DNA of 64,000 nt, taken from the NCBI GenBank assembly GCA_034429475.1, contig DAOUGD010000136.1:1-64000 (forward strand), read 5' to 3'. Within the stretch, counting starts at the first letter, position 1; every line of letters starts with the position of its first letter. Made by a program: the position numbers and the translations under genes. Shown piece by piece: positions 18,830 through 27,683 of this stretch. Under the pieces are notes generated by a model. The model worked only from the letters and a program-made list of their open reading frames with translations. It was not told the origin of the DNA and did not search any database. This DNA is from JAKQHY01 sp034429475. Lineage in GTDB: Bacteria; Chloroflexota; Anaerolineae; B4-G1; SLSP01.

Positions 18830-21097
18830 CTAGACCGCCGCCACGCCGTCGAGGCTGGCGAGCTGCGTCTGCATTTGCACCAGGTGATAGAACATCCCCT
18901 TGTTGTCAATCAACTGCTTGGGCGGCCCCTGCTCTTCCAGGCGGCCCCGGTTGATCACCAAAATACGGTTAGCGTTGTAGAGCGTGGAGAGCCGGTGCGC
19001 GATGGCAATCGTCGTGCGACCCTTCACCAACTCGTTCAGCGCCTCCTGGATTTGCCGCTCGGTGTCGGTGTCCACCGAAGAGGTGGCCTCGTCCAGGATC
19101 AGGATGCGCGGGTTGTGCAGGATGGCGCGCGCGATCGAGATGCGCTGCCGCTCGCCGCCGGACAAGCCCGCCCCACCCTCGCCGACGATGGTGTCGTAAC
19201 CTTCCGGCAGGCGGGTGATGAAGTTGTGGGCGTTGGCAGCCTTCGCCGCGCGGAGAATCTCCTGACGGGTCGCATCGGGCCTGCCGTAAGCGATGTTTTC
19301 GGCCAGCGTGCCGTAGAACAAGAAGGGCGTTTGCAGCACAATGCCGATTTGCTGGCGGATCTCCTCCATCGAGAGGTCGCGCAAGTCCACGCCATCCATC
19401 CGAATCGCGCCGGACGTGACATCGTAGAAGCGGCACAGCAGGTTGACCAGGGTGGTCTTGCCCGCGCCGCTGTGGCCGACAATGCCGATCATCTCGCCCG
19501 GCTCCACGTTGAAGCTGATGTCCTTAATCACCGGATAATAGGGGTCGTAGCCGAAGGTCACGCGATCAAACTCAATCCGCCCGCCCGTCCGCGTCCGTTG
19601 CACCGGCTGCGCCGGCGCTTTTTCCGGCTCCTCGTCCAACATCTCGAAGGTGCGCTGCGAAATGGTCAGGAAGCGGTTGAGCGCCTGGCTGATGTGCGTC
19701 AGGTTCGACAGCGGGCCGTAGAACATCCCCAGATAACTCAGAAAGGCCATCAATGTGCCCAAACTGATTTTGTCGGCCAGCACGGCGCGACCGCCGGCGT
19801 ACCAGATGATCAGGCCACCCGCGCTGAACGCGAAGGAGATCAACGGGAAGAACTTGCTCCAAGCCAGGTCTACCTGCAAGCGGGATTTGAGCAGGTTGGT
19901 GTTGCGTTGGTGATAGCGATCCTCTTCCTGCTGCTCCTGGGCAAAGGCTTTGACGACTCGCACGCCCGCCAGGAACGTATTCAGCATCGCGTTCAAACGC
20001 CAGCGCGCCGTCCAGAAGCGGCGGAAGTGCGGCTGCATATAACGATAGTAGAAATAGGCCGCCGCCATCACAAAAGGCGTGGGGATCAAGACGTACAGAC
20101 CCAACGACGGCGCCATCGAGAAAAGCACCACCCCAATCCCCAGCACCAGCAGGATGTTGGAGGCGAACGTTGTCATCTGCGAGACGATGCCCTGCAACTC
20201 TTCGGTATCCTGGTTCACGCGGGTCATCAGGCGTCCCACCTGGTTTTTGTCGAAGTAGTCCACCGAGAGTTTCTTCAGATGGGCAAACAGTTGGTCGCGG
20301 ATGCCGGACGTGAAGCGCGCGCTGACGTTGATCGTCATCCAGTTGGTCACGATGGTCAAGACCACCCGCGCGACCTGAATGACCAGCAGGCCCCCCACCA
20401 GCCACGGCAGCAGGTATTCGTTGCCGCCGCCGCTGCCAATTTTTAACACGTCGTCAATCAAAATCCGGGTGAGGTAGGGCGGCGCCAGGTCCACCCCGAT
20501 GCCGGCCAACAGGAGCAGGACGATAAGCGCCATTTTCTTCCAGTAGGGACGCGCCAGGTCCACCAGGCGTTTGAAGATTTTGCCGCGTTGGATACAACTG
20601 GGGCACACCTTGGAGGAAGTGTCGAGCAGATAGCGCCCGCACGACAGGCATTTGTGAGCATCGGCGTCGGGGTCGGGAACCGGAAAATCGGGGCCGTTTT
20701 CGGCGCGGCTGTGCAAGTAGTGCGCCACGCGACCGAAACGGGCGGTCAATTCGTTGGAATAGTGCAAGAGGACGTGGGGCTGCTCGGCCACCGACACCTG
20801 GATGAGGCCGTTGCCGACGCAGCGCTCGATCTTGGCGTCCTGGATGTCGTCGAGGGCGAATTTATGGCGCAGATTGGCCGTCCCGTTGTGCCGCTCGATG
20901 ACCCACAGATCGCGCGGGTCCACCAACAACCATTGCTCGCCAAATTTGCCGTCGGGCGCCAGATCGGATTTTACGGCCAATTTGACCTGATCCACCGCGC
21001 CGCCCTGGGTCTGAAGGGTGGTCACAACCGAAGAGGGGAACTCCGCCGCAGAAAAGGGCTGTTCCAGAGGGTCTTCTTTTTTACCTGCCTGCTGCAT
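18830..21097 (-). CDS. ABC exporter (fused membrane and ATPase domains) with zinc-ribbon N-terminal extension
   Basis: The 755-residue half-transporter has about 165 N-terminal residues that include a PH-like beta region and a zinc ribbon (CLSCGRYLLDTSSKVCPSC). A six-helix type-1 exporter membrane domain follows (about 170-475), then an ATPase with Walker A GHSGAGKTT, signature LSGGERQRISIARA, Walker B ILILDEATSSVD and the switch His in IAIAHRLSTL. It should work as a dimer pumping an unknown substrate out. The ATG at 21097 was chosen because AAGGAGG lies 7 nt upstream; the open frame extends 11 residues further without such a site. A c-di-AMP riboswitch with a terminator lies in its leader. 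DUF1854 follows as partner. Confidence 0.93.
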   Translation of the reverse strand: MQQAGKKEDPLEQPFSAAEFPSSVVTTLQTQGGAVDQVKLAVKSDLAPDGKFGEQWLLVDPRDLWVIERHNGTANLRHKFALDDIQDAKIERCVGNGLIQVSVAEQPHVLLHYSNELTARFGRVAHYLHSRAENGPDFPVPDPDADAHKCLSCGRYLLDTSSKVCPSCIQRGKIFKRLVDLARPYWKKMALIVLLLLAGIGVDLAPPYLTRILIDDVLKIGSGGGNEYLLPWLVGGLLVIQVARVVLTIVTNWMTINVSARFTSGIRDQLFAHLKKLSVDYFDKNQVGRLMTRVNQDTEELQGIVSQMTTFASNILLVLGIGVVLFSMAPSLGLYVLIPTPFVMAAAYFYYRYMQPHFRRFWTARWRLNAMLNTFLAGVRVVKAFAQEQQEEDRYHQRNTNLLKSRLQVDLAWSKFFPLISFAFSAGGLIIWYAGGRAVLADKISLGTLMAFLSYLGMFYGPLSNLTHISQALNRFLTISQRTFEMLDEEPEKAPAQPVQRTRTGGRIEFDRVTFGYDPYYPVIKDISFNVEPGEMIGIVGHSGAGKTTLVNLLCRFYDVTSGAIRMDGVDLRDLSMEEIRQQIGIVLQTPFLFYGTLAENIAYGRPDATRQEILRAAKAANAHNFITRLPEGYDTIVGEGGAGLSGGERQRISIARAILHNPRILILDEATSSVDTDTERQIQEALNELVKGRTTIAIAHRLSTLYNANRILVINRGRLEEQGPPKQLIDNKGMFYHLVQMQTQLASLDGVAAV

Positions 21098-21157
21098 GTC
21101 TCGCCTCCTTGTCGAAAACAACCGTTCCAACGAGGCGCCCTACTGAGGAAACCTAAC

Positions 21158-21190
21158 AAAAAAGGGCGCCCTAACTGATTAGGTGCCCTT
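21158..21190 (-). terminator. Terminator forming the expression platform of the c-di-AMP riboswitch
   Basis: On the minus strand AAGGGC-A-CCTAA (21190-21179) pairs with TTAGG-GC-GCCCTT (21174-21162), followed by a run of six T (21163-21158). It starts 5 nt after the aptamer P1 helix and about 60 bp before the exporter ATG, as expected for a transcriptional OFF switch. Confidence 0.9.
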
Positions 21191-21195
21191 CTTCC

Positions 21196-21326
21196 ACGCC
21201 TACGAGGTTAGCTGCCGGGCTTGGGCCGAAGAAGCTCGCCCTACGTTGGCGTTAAAACGCCGCCGATTCGCCCCTGAACTGGGTCCCCCGCTGCGCCACG
21301 GCCTTGATGCCGGGTGCATTAGGCGT
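21196..21326 (-). promoter_or_regulatory. c-di-AMP riboswitch (ydaO/yuaA class)
   Basis: The minus strand carries the hallmark blocks of the ydaO class in order: GCGGGGGACCCA, GGGGCGAATC, GTAGGGC, AAGCCCG and CAGCTAACCTCGTAGGCG. The closing helix P1 pairs ACGCCTA (21326-21320) with TAGGCGT (21202-21196). The known B. subtilis ydaO aptamer has near-identical blocks. These aptamers bind cyclic di-AMP and normally switch expression off at high ligand. A terminator follows at once, then the ABC exporter and DUF1854 genes, so that pair is the likely target. Confidence 0.95.
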
Positions 21327-21338
21327 ATAGCTTATTGA

Positions 21339-21367
21339 ATTATACGTAAATCTTACCATGCACTGAA
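21339..21367 (-). promoter_or_regulatory. Promoter of the riboswitch-exporter transcript
   Basis: A perfect -10 TATAAT (minus strand of 21339-21344) lies about 12 bp before the aptamer. The -35 (TTCAGT, 21367-21362) at 17 bp is weak. The position places the transcript start near 21332, just ahead of P1. Confidence 0.55.
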
Positions 21368-21373
21368 AAAAAG

Positions 21374-21631
21374 TCAATCAGGAAGATCCCTTGCTTCCCA
21401 ACGGTCTAACACCCACGGCGAAAGCCCTAACGCGGCCAACCAATCGCGTCCCTCCGTCACCAGCCAGCAGAGCGCCGAATAATCCCCGACGACCGCTTCC
21501 CGGAAGGCTTGCTTGATGGCGGCCAAAGCCAATCCCTCCCATAAAGTTTTGCCTGCGGCTCTGCTGCTATCCATCTGAGTAACCAAAATACTATTCGCCG
21601 GTTCCGTTTTGACGTCGTCCGCTATGTCCAT
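21374..21631 (-). CDS. Small hypothetical protein
   Basis: An 85-residue protein that I do not recognise. The first 25 residues are polar and possibly disordered; the rest is predicted helical and rich in Trp, Ala and Leu (AIKQAFREAVVGDYSALCWL, then WLAALGLSPWVLDRWE). There is no signal or membrane helix. AAGGAAGA lies before the ATG and codon use looks normal for the region. It lies just upstream of the riboswitch promoter on the same strand. It could be a real small gene or a shortened domain of a larger family. Confidence 0.5.
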   Translation of the reverse strand: MDIADDVKTEPANSILVTQMDSSRAAGKTLWEGLALAAIKQAFREAVVGDYSALCWLVTEGRDWLAALGLSPWVLDRWEARDLPD

Positions 21632-21886
21632 AGAGTTCTTCCTTGGTGGTTTGTGCTCAGGATGCCTTCATGGTACACTTTTTGATATGAAACATGGTGA
21701 CGCCCACGTAACAAGAACGATACAAAAACGTAAAAACATACCCGGCGCACTGCGGCGCTTCCTTCTTCAGGCGATATGATATAAAATAAGTTAATGAACG
21801 AAGGTGCCCAATCAGCAGCGACATCAGATTTAGGATTAGGGATTTGAGACCAGGGACTCGGGACTTATTTCTGGAGGATGGAGTGT

Positions 21887-22867
21887 ATGAGTAAAGCCTT
21901 ATCCGCCCGCTACCGGTGGGGATTTCAGAACCTTTTCAACACCCTTGGGCCGAATCACCCGCGTCTAACCGAGGTGCGCATCCTGCAACAACATTTCATC
22001 GAAGCCATCAATGACCCCGCCGCGCGCGATGGCATTCTCCGACACGCCAATCAACTCAGCCTGGAATTGACCGAGCAATCCCTGGAGGATTTTTGCAATC
22101 TGGATATAGGCGTATCCGTCCACACCCCGGAGCCCAAACCCCAAGACAAGGACGAAGATAGCCTGCCGGTCACTTATGATGAATATGTTGCCTGGCTGCA
22201 ACCACTGCTGGATCAAGATCGGCTGAAGCTGCCCATGGTGCGCAAGACAGTTCAGGCGCGCACATTACAGATTCTTCCTCATTTACCTGCCACCCATAAA
22301 GGACAGGTGGTGCTGTTTTTGTACGAGGCAGGGCTATTATTCATGGCCTCCTACAGCCTCTCCCTGGTGCAAGCTGATTTGTCGAACGTTCATCTGGTAG
22401 AAGCAGACCTGGGCGGTATCAACCTTTCAGAGGCCAATATGACCGGCGCCAACCTCGTTGGCACCACCCTCACCCAGGCCACGTTGATGCTGACCAACCT
22501 CACAGGCGCCAACCTGGGCTGGGGCATTCTCCCCGGCGCCAACCTGGCTCAGGCAGAGTTAGCCGGTGCGATTATGACGGGCACAGATTTGCGTATGGCA
22601 GACCTGACCAACGCGCATCTCGTCAAAGCGATGCTACGCCAGGCGGACATGACCCAGAGTCAATTGGCCGAGGTGAACTTGCTGGGCGCCAATCTCGAAG
22701 GCGCAATCCTGACCCAGGCCAATCTCAGCATGGCTAATCTGTTGTGGACCGATCTTTCCCGCGCCCGGCTGGATGGAGCGCGCCTCGAGGGAGCCACCTA
22801 CAACCATCACACGCGCTGGCCGGCTGATTTCGATCCCGCCACATGCGGGGCGCTCACCATAGATTGA
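21887..22867 (+). CDS. Pentapeptide-repeat protein
   Basis: The 326-residue protein has a helical N-terminal half (about 1-155) that I do not recognise, followed by about 25 A(D/N)LXX repeats (residues about 160-315, for example ADLSNVHLVEADLGGINLSE), which fold as a right-handed quadrilateral beta helix. Such helices serve as binding or scaffold surfaces; a few mimic DNA. The ATG at 21887 has GGAGG 9 nt upstream; the in-frame ATG at 21878 is too close to it. A histidine kinase gene starts 23 bp after its stop, so the two are probably cotranscribed, and this protein may be an input or target of that signalling unit (inference). The 255-bp gap before it contains only a degenerate palindrome copy. 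Confidence 0.87.
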   Translation: MSKALSARYRWGFQNLFNTLGPNHPRLTEVRILQQHFIEAINDPAARDGILRHANQLSLELTEQSLEDFCNLDIGVSVHTPEPKPQDKDEDSLPVTYDEYVAWLQPLLDQDRLKLPMVRKTVQARTLQILPHLPATHKGQVVLFLYEAGLLFMASYSLSLVQADLSNVHLVEADLGGINLSEANMTGANLVGTTLTQATLMLTNLTGANLGWGILPGANLAQAELAGAIMTGTDLRMADLTNAHLVKAMLRQADMTQSQLAEVNLLGANLEGAILTQANLSMANLLWTDLSRARLDGARLEGATYNHHTRWPADFDPATCGALTID

Positions 22868-22890
22868 CCCGTCCTTATAAGGAGAAAATC

Positions 22891-24237
22891 GTGCAGCAAT
22901 ACGAGGAGCCTTTGTCGCAGCAACAGGTTGAACTGGCCTTACAAAAGCAGAACCGTGAGCTGGCCCTGCTCAATCAAGTAGGGCGTGAACTCACCACGAT
23001 GTTGGATTCGGAGAAATTGATCGAGCACCTGCTCCTGGCCGTCACCGACACCCTCAACGCTGAGGGCGCCTCCCTGTGGATGTGGGAAAATGGGTCTCAC
23101 ATGCAGCATCACCTGGTTTGCCGGGGATTCTGCAACATTGCGCAGAGCTGTAGCATTCCCCCACAGTTGACCCTAACGGTCGGGCAAGGCATCGCCGGCT
23201 GGGCCGCCTTGAAGGGAAAAAGCATCGCCATTCCCAACGCGCATCAGGATACCCGCTTTTACCCTGGTGTGGATGAATTGACCGGATTACACACTCGCTC
23301 GCTGCTGGCCGTCCCCCTACGGGGGCGGGAAGGGGTCATCGGCGTACTGGAAGTCGTGAACAAAAAGGAAGGCGATTTCGGCGAGGACATTACCCTCGTG
23401 GAAACGATGGCGGCCTCGGCGGCCATCGCCCTGGAGAACGCCATTCTCGTGGAGGAATTGCGCCAACGCACCGCCGAATTACAGGCGCGCAACGAAGATC
23501 TGGACGCCTTTGCACACGCCGCCGCCCACGATCTCCAAAACCCCCTGGGCCGGATTGTGGGATTCGCCGAAGTGCTCCAACAAACGTTCGAGACGCTGTC
23601 GTCGGCTGATTTGCAGCACTATCTGGAACTCATTGCCCGCAACGGCCGCAAAATGGGCAAGATCATTGATGGGCTGTTGCTTCTCTCTATTGTGCGCCAC
23701 GAAGACATCCAGCAGACCCCGCTAGACATGGGCGCGATCGTAAAAGAGGCGCTCGAAAGTCTGCATGAGGAGGTCCGGCAGACGCAGGCCACACTCGTCG
23801 TCCCCCAAAGCTGGCCGGTCGCCCTGGGGTACGCCCCGTGGATCGAAGAGGTTTGGGTCAACTACATCAGCAACGCGCTCAAGTATGGCGGCCGCCCTGA
23901 AGAGGGCATCGCCCCCTACACAGAATTGGGATTTACGCTACTAGAGGATACCCTACCAACTTCGCCAGCCGCCGCCGCCCAAAATGCAAAAAAAGCCCAA
24001 AGTCCGAAACCTACCATCCGCTTCTGGGTGCAAGATAACGGACAGGGTCTAACGGCGGAAGAAAAGCGGCGCTTGTTCAAACCCTTTGAACGTCTCAATC
24101 GTTCGCATGCCAAGGGACATGGGCTAGGACTGTCCATCGTCTTGCGCATCATCAACAAACTGGGGGGTGAAGTTGGCATTGAAGGCCAGAGCGGTAAGGG
24201 GAGCCGTTTCTGGTTCACCCTGCCGGCCGCGCCGTAA
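22891..24237 (+). CDS. Soluble GAF-domain sensor histidine kinase
   Basis: Cytoplasmic two-component kinase of 448 residues without membrane segments. A short coiled coil (QQVELALQKQNRELALLNQV) leads into a GAF domain (about 25-195; GQGIAGWAALKGKSIAIPNA and SLLAVPLRGREGVIGVLEVV). The HisKA region follows with His213 in AAAHDLQNPL, then an ATPase domain with N-box NYISNALKYG, G1 QDNGQGL and G2 GHGLGLSIV. A GTG at 22891 with AAGGAG 6 nt upstream was preferred to the unsupported ATG at 22843. It lies between the pentapeptide-repeat gene and a second kinase that starts 14 bp after it, so the three form a likely operon. No cognate response regulator is adjacent. Confidence 0.92.
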   Translation: MQQYEEPLSQQQVELALQKQNRELALLNQVGRELTTMLDSEKLIEHLLLAVTDTLNAEGASLWMWENGSHMQHHLVCRGFCNIAQSCSIPPQLTLTVGQGIAGWAALKGKSIAIPNAHQDTRFYPGVDELTGLHTRSLLAVPLRGREGVIGVLEVVNKKEGDFGEDITLVETMAASAAIALENAILVEELRQRTAELQARNEDLDAFAHAAAHDLQNPLGRIVGFAEVLQQTFETLSSADLQHYLELIARNGRKMGKIIDGLLLLSIVRHEDIQQTPLDMGAIVKEALESLHEEVRQTQATLVVPQSWPVALGYAPWIEEVWVNYISNALKYGGRPEEGIAPYTELGFTLLEDTLPTSPAAAAQNAKKAQSPKPTIRFWVQDNGQGLTAEEKRRLFKPFERLNRSHAKGHGLGLSIVLRIINKLGGEVGIEGQSGKGSRFWFTLPAAP

Positions 24238-24251
24238 GTCACGGAGACCTT

Positions 24252-27032
24252 ATGACAAAGATTGCGGACTGGCTGGAACAACTCGGTTCCACAACAGATT
24301 TACGAGAAAAAGTTGACTTGCTCAACCACCTCACGCAAGCCCTCCGGGACAGTGATGCGCCGCGCGCCGTGGAATTCAACCGGCAAGCCATTCAGTTGAG
24401 TTGGCAACTCGGCAAAGTGCCCTACAAATCCGGGTATGCCAGCTCACTCCATAACCTGGGCCGCCTCAATCTGCACTTAGCCGACTATGAGGTGGCGCTG
24501 AGCAGCACCCTGGAAGCCCTGACGCTGCTGGAAGAGTTGGGCGAACTGGAAAATCAAGCAGCAGCGCTTGATACCATTGCCGACATCTACCTGCACCTGA
24601 GCGATTATGCCAGTAGCCTGACCTATCTGCTTAAAGCGCGGGATATTCGCGAGACGCTGGATGATCGCGCCGGCAAAGTTCAGGTGTTGCACGATCTGGG
24701 GAATTTGTACCTGCACCGCGGCGATTATCCCACCGCGCTGCACACCCTGGAAGAAGGCGCAGCGTTGGCCCAAGGACTCGCCATGCAGAAACTCCAGGCC
24801 GACATCCTTAGCAAATGCTCAGCGGCCCACACGGCATTGGGCCATCGCGAGGAGGCGTTGCGCTGTGGCCTGGAGAGCATCCATCTAAATGAGCAAATTG
24901 GCGCTCCCAAGAGCGAGGCGGAAGCCCTCGTCAGCCTGGGAAAAGCTTACCAGGCCCAGGGTGAACATACCGCCGCCCTGGTATACCTGGAACAAGCTCT
25001 GGACATCTTCCGCGCGCAAGGAGACGATTACGGGGTAGCCAACACGCTGGCCGGCATCGGGGAGATTGACCTGGCGCAAGAGGAGCACGACCAGGCCGCC
25101 GCGCATTTTTCCCAGGCATTGGACCTCGCGCAAAGCATCGGCGCGCGCCAGATTATGTATACCTGTCACCAGGGCCTGGCTGCCATCCAAGAAAAGCAAG
25201 GGGATTTCGCCGCAGCCCTGGCGCATTACACTCAATTCCATCAGATCAAAGAGAGCGTTTTTGACGACGACGTCAAATATCGGCTGAACAACCTCGAAAT
25301 TGCTCACCATGTAGCCGCCGCGCGGCAGAAGGCCCAGATCACCCACCTGCGCAACGTCGAGTTGGAACGCGAGATTGCGGAGCGCAAACGGGTAGAAGCT
25401 GCGCTACAGGCCAGTTCCGCCAAAACGCAGGCGTTGTATCACCTCGTGCGCGCCCTGGCCTCCTACGACACCCTGCCCACGATGCTCCAGGCGGTTGCCA
25501 GCACCGTCACCCAAAGACTCCCGGCCGCACAAGTGGTGCTGCACACGTTCGATCCCGACACTTTCCAGGTAACGCACTTCGTTGAAGGACGTTCGAGTGT
25601 ACCCCACCCTTACCATCCGCCGTTTGAAAAACTGGCTAATACGTTGATCGGTTGGGCCGTCGCCAAAGAGCAGCCGGTACTGTCCACCAAATCCCGGCCT
25701 GACCCGCGCGAGGATCGCATGGCCCAGAAACAACGAGCCGCCGCCGAGGTGGGCGCCGTCATCGTCATCCCGATGTACTACAGCGGCACAATGTTCGGGA
25801 CGTTGACCGCTATGAATCGCATGGATGGAGAGGATTTCACCCGCGACGATCTGGATTTGCTGCGGGCCATGTCCAGCCAAATCGCCATCGCCATCAGCAA
25901 CGTCCAGCGCACCGAAGAGACCCTCCGGCTGAAAGAGTTTAACGAACGCATCGTGCAGAATGTGGGGGAGGCGCTGCTGATCGAAGACACCAAAGGGCTA
26001 TTGACGTTTGTCAATCCGGCCGCCGAGACGCTGTTGGGATATACGGCTCAGGAACTCATGGGACATTATTGGAATCTTGTCACCTTTGAGCCGGAGGTGG
26101 AACCGCTCTACGCGCGCGTCAGTCGGTGTCCACAGGGCCGGCAGACCCGTTACGAAACCGTCCTGCGACACAAAGAGGGGCGCGCGATCCCCGTCATCAT
26201 CAGCGCCGAGACGCTGTCGGAAAGGGGACAGGTGGTGGGTGTGTTGGCCGCTATCACCGACATCACAGAGATGAAACAGGCCGAAGCAACGTTACGCCAG
26301 CGCAGTACAGAATTGGAATTGCAGAATGCGGAGTTGGATGCCTTTGCCCACACGGTCGCCCACGATCTGCGCAGTCCGCTGACCACCATTGTCGGCTTCA
26401 GCGACTTACTGACGACCCGTTTCGACGAACTGTCTACCGACCGCCGGTATTATGGCCTGGCCGCCATCAGCGAAAGCGGCCACAAAATGTCGGAAATCAT
26501 CAACGAATTGTTAGTCATGGCAAGCGTGCGGTCAATGGAAACGGTGGAATTTCAGGAGCTTAATATGACCGAACTGGTAACGCAGGTCCGCAAACGCCTC
26601 GACTACCAGATTGAGCAGAGTCATGCCGAATTGATCGTGCCCGCCGCATGGCCGGCGGCGATGGGGTACGCGCAGTGGATTGAAGAGGTGTGGGCTAATT
26701 ATATCAGCAACGCCATCAAATATGGGGGATACCCTCCCCGCGTCGAGTTAGGCTTCGATGACCCCACCACGCCGGCGAGTAAGGATTTCGCCGGGGCGCT
26801 GCCCGGTTCGCACATTCGCTTCTGGGTGCACGACAACGGTGCAGGATTGTCGGCAGAAAAACAAGCCAGGCTTTTCCTGCCCTTTGAGCGTCTCAACCAG
26901 GCGCACATTGACGGCCACGGCCTGGGACTCTCGATTGTGCGGCGCATCATCCACAAACTCAACGGGGAAGTTGGCGTTGAAAGTCAGGAAGGACAGGGAA
27001 GTACGTTCTTTTTCACATTGCCCCGCCAATGA
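24252..27032 (+). CDS. TPR-GAF-PAS sensor histidine kinase
   Basis: A 926-residue soluble kinase. Residues 1-345 contain about eight tetratricopeptide repeats (for example DYASSLTYLLKARDIRETL and HTAALVYLEQALDIFRAQG), a protein-binding scaffold. A coiled coil (355-385), a GAF domain (about 395-545) and a PAS domain (about 555-675) follow. The HisKA motif is VAHDLRSPLTTIVGFSDLL with His704, and the ATPase domain has NYISNAIKYG, HDNGAGLS and GHGLGLSIV. The kinase core closely resembles that of the preceding gene, so the two are probably paralogues. TPR-fronted kinases often receive peptide or partner-protein signals; the signal here is unknown. The ATG lies behind GGAGACC, 14 bp after the upstream gene. 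Confidence 0.92.
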   Translation: MTKIADWLEQLGSTTDLREKVDLLNHLTQALRDSDAPRAVEFNRQAIQLSWQLGKVPYKSGYASSLHNLGRLNLHLADYEVALSSTLEALTLLEELGELENQAAALDTIADIYLHLSDYASSLTYLLKARDIRETLDDRAGKVQVLHDLGNLYLHRGDYPTALHTLEEGAALAQGLAMQKLQADILSKCSAAHTALGHREEALRCGLESIHLNEQIGAPKSEAEALVSLGKAYQAQGEHTAALVYLEQALDIFRAQGDDYGVANTLAGIGEIDLAQEEHDQAAAHFSQALDLAQSIGARQIMYTCHQGLAAIQEKQGDFAAALAHYTQFHQIKESVFDDDVKYRLNNLEIAHHVAAARQKAQITHLRNVELEREIAERKRVEAALQASSAKTQALYHLVRALASYDTLPTMLQAVASTVTQRLPAAQVVLHTFDPDTFQVTHFVEGRSSVPHPYHPPFEKLANTLIGWAVAKEQPVLSTKSRPDPREDRMAQKQRAAAEVGAVIVIPMYYSGTMFGTLTAMNRMDGEDFTRDDLDLLRAMSSQIAIAISNVQRTEETLRLKEFNERIVQNVGEALLIEDTKGLLTFVNPAAETLLGYTAQELMGHYWNLVTFEPEVEPLYARVSRCPQGRQTRYETVLRHKEGRAIPVIISAETLSERGQVVGVLAAITDITEMKQAEATLRQRSTELELQNAELDAFAHTVAHDLRSPLTTIVGFSDLLTTRFDELSTDRRYYGLAAISESGHKMSEIINELLVMASVRSMETVEFQELNMTELVTQVRKRLDYQIEQSHAELIVPAAWPAAMGYAQWIEEVWANYISNAIKYGGYPPRVELGFDDPTTPASKDFAGALPGSHIRFWVHDNGAGLSAEKQARLFLPFERLNQAHIDGHGLGLSIVRRIIHKLNGEVGVESQEGQGSTFFFTLPRQ

Positions 27033-27149
27033 ACAACCTTGCGAGCGTCATTCTATGGATTACGCCAGAAGGGCGCTTTTTCACCTCAGAGCGCGCGGAG
27101 GATAAAAAATCTCAGCACTTTCTGCGTACTCCGCGGTGAATCCCTCGCG

Positions 27150-27341
27150 TTATTGAGACTGTAGCGCGTCTGCCAGCAATCCGGCCAACCCTTCCAGAGT
27201 CGGCGGTTTTTGCAGCCAGCCCTTTATCCCATCCACCTGCAAACCCGACATTTCCCCATCCAGCGGATGCCCGGTCAAGATCACAACCCGCACGGCAGGG
27301 TTCTCCGCTTGCAGCGCCTGGGCCAAAGCCCGTCCGCCCAT
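27150..27341 (-). pseudogene. Severed 3' end of the hybrid kinase receiver domain
   Basis: Encodes MGGRALAQALQAENPAVRVV and onward, the second half of a receiver domain, with the conserved Thr in VILTGHP and Lys in LQKPPT. It continues exactly, and in frame, the sequence LSDLVMPV that ends the native part of the kinase at 28300-30813. The two halves are separated by the 982-bp cassette insertion. It has no ribosome site of its own and is almost certainly not made as a protein. Confidence 0.88.
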
Positions 27342-27574
27342 CCGTCGTGTTCAGGCGCGCCGTCTGCGGCGTCGCCTGCAACGGGTGTTAGGCCGCTTTT
27401 CAGTGTGCAATAAAATTGCGGGATTGCCTCAACCTCAATTTCAAGAATCGCCCCACATCCGCCACACGTATACTCAAAATACGTTTGATAATCCCCGCTG
27501 CCGTGGAAATGGCGAGCGAGGGCATTTGATAAATCCGTTTCACAGTTTGGACATCGCTCAAAAAGACGTTTCAT
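27281..27574 (-). CDS. Cassette-borne zinc-ribbon protein, now reading into the kinase fragment
   Basis: Gene of the second cassette. The start has AGGAGG 6 nt upstream and sits 22 bp from the cassette border, as is typical of integron cassettes. Two CxxC pairs (RCPNCE near residue 8 and TCGGCG near 37) indicate a zinc ribbon of about 60 residues, followed by a loose tail encoded in the attC site. In a free cassette the frame would stop at the TAG of G-TTAGGC, giving 78 residues. Here the junction is G-ATGGGC, so the frame runs on for 19 residues in the wrong frame of the kinase fragment, to 97. The function is unknown. Confidence 0.7.
   Translation of the reverse strand: MKRLFERCPNCETDLSNALARHFHGSGDYQTYFEYTCGGCGAILEIEVEAIPQFYCTLKSGLTPVAGDAADGAPEHDGWADGLWPRRCKRRTLPCGL
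27342..27393 (-). repeat. Terminal attC site, fused to the target
   Basis: Minus strand: R'' GCCTAAC at 27393-27387, inner arms GCAGGCG and CGCCTG with unpaired bases, ending in G at 27342. The usual R' (GTTAGGC) is replaced after its G by target DNA ATGGGC, as expected for the last cassette at a secondary site. It is about 52 bp, at the short end of attC lengths. Confidence 0.75.
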
Positions 27575-27590
27575 AATGTGCCTCCTGACG

Positions 27591-27683
27591 GCCTAACTAA
27601 ATAGCATAAGCTGCCGCGCTGGTAATGCAGGTATCTCCGCTGGCGTGGCTGATAGCGCGGTCAGCTTCATGCAGGTGTTAGGC
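27591..27683 (-). repeat. attC recombination site between the two cassettes
   Basis: Minus strand: R'' GCCTAAC (27683-27677) and R' GTTAGGC (27597-27591) flank imperfect inner arms, GCATGAAGCTGACCGCGCT and AGCGCGGCAGCTTATGC. These pair apart from two extra bases (a G and an A) on one arm, the bulges typical of folded attC sites. Length 93 bp. Confidence 0.9.

Noticed and set aside
18230..20446. Long plus-strand open frame of 738 codons
   Set aside because: It is antisense to the ABC exporter and DUF1854 genes, which have clear family motifs; its translation is rich in Arg, His and Gln with no recognisable domain.
18284..21097. Cyanophycin role for the exporter and DUF1854 pair
   Set aside because: The label exists for some relatives, but no cyanophycin synthetase or cyanophycinase lies in the window, so the role is not supported here.
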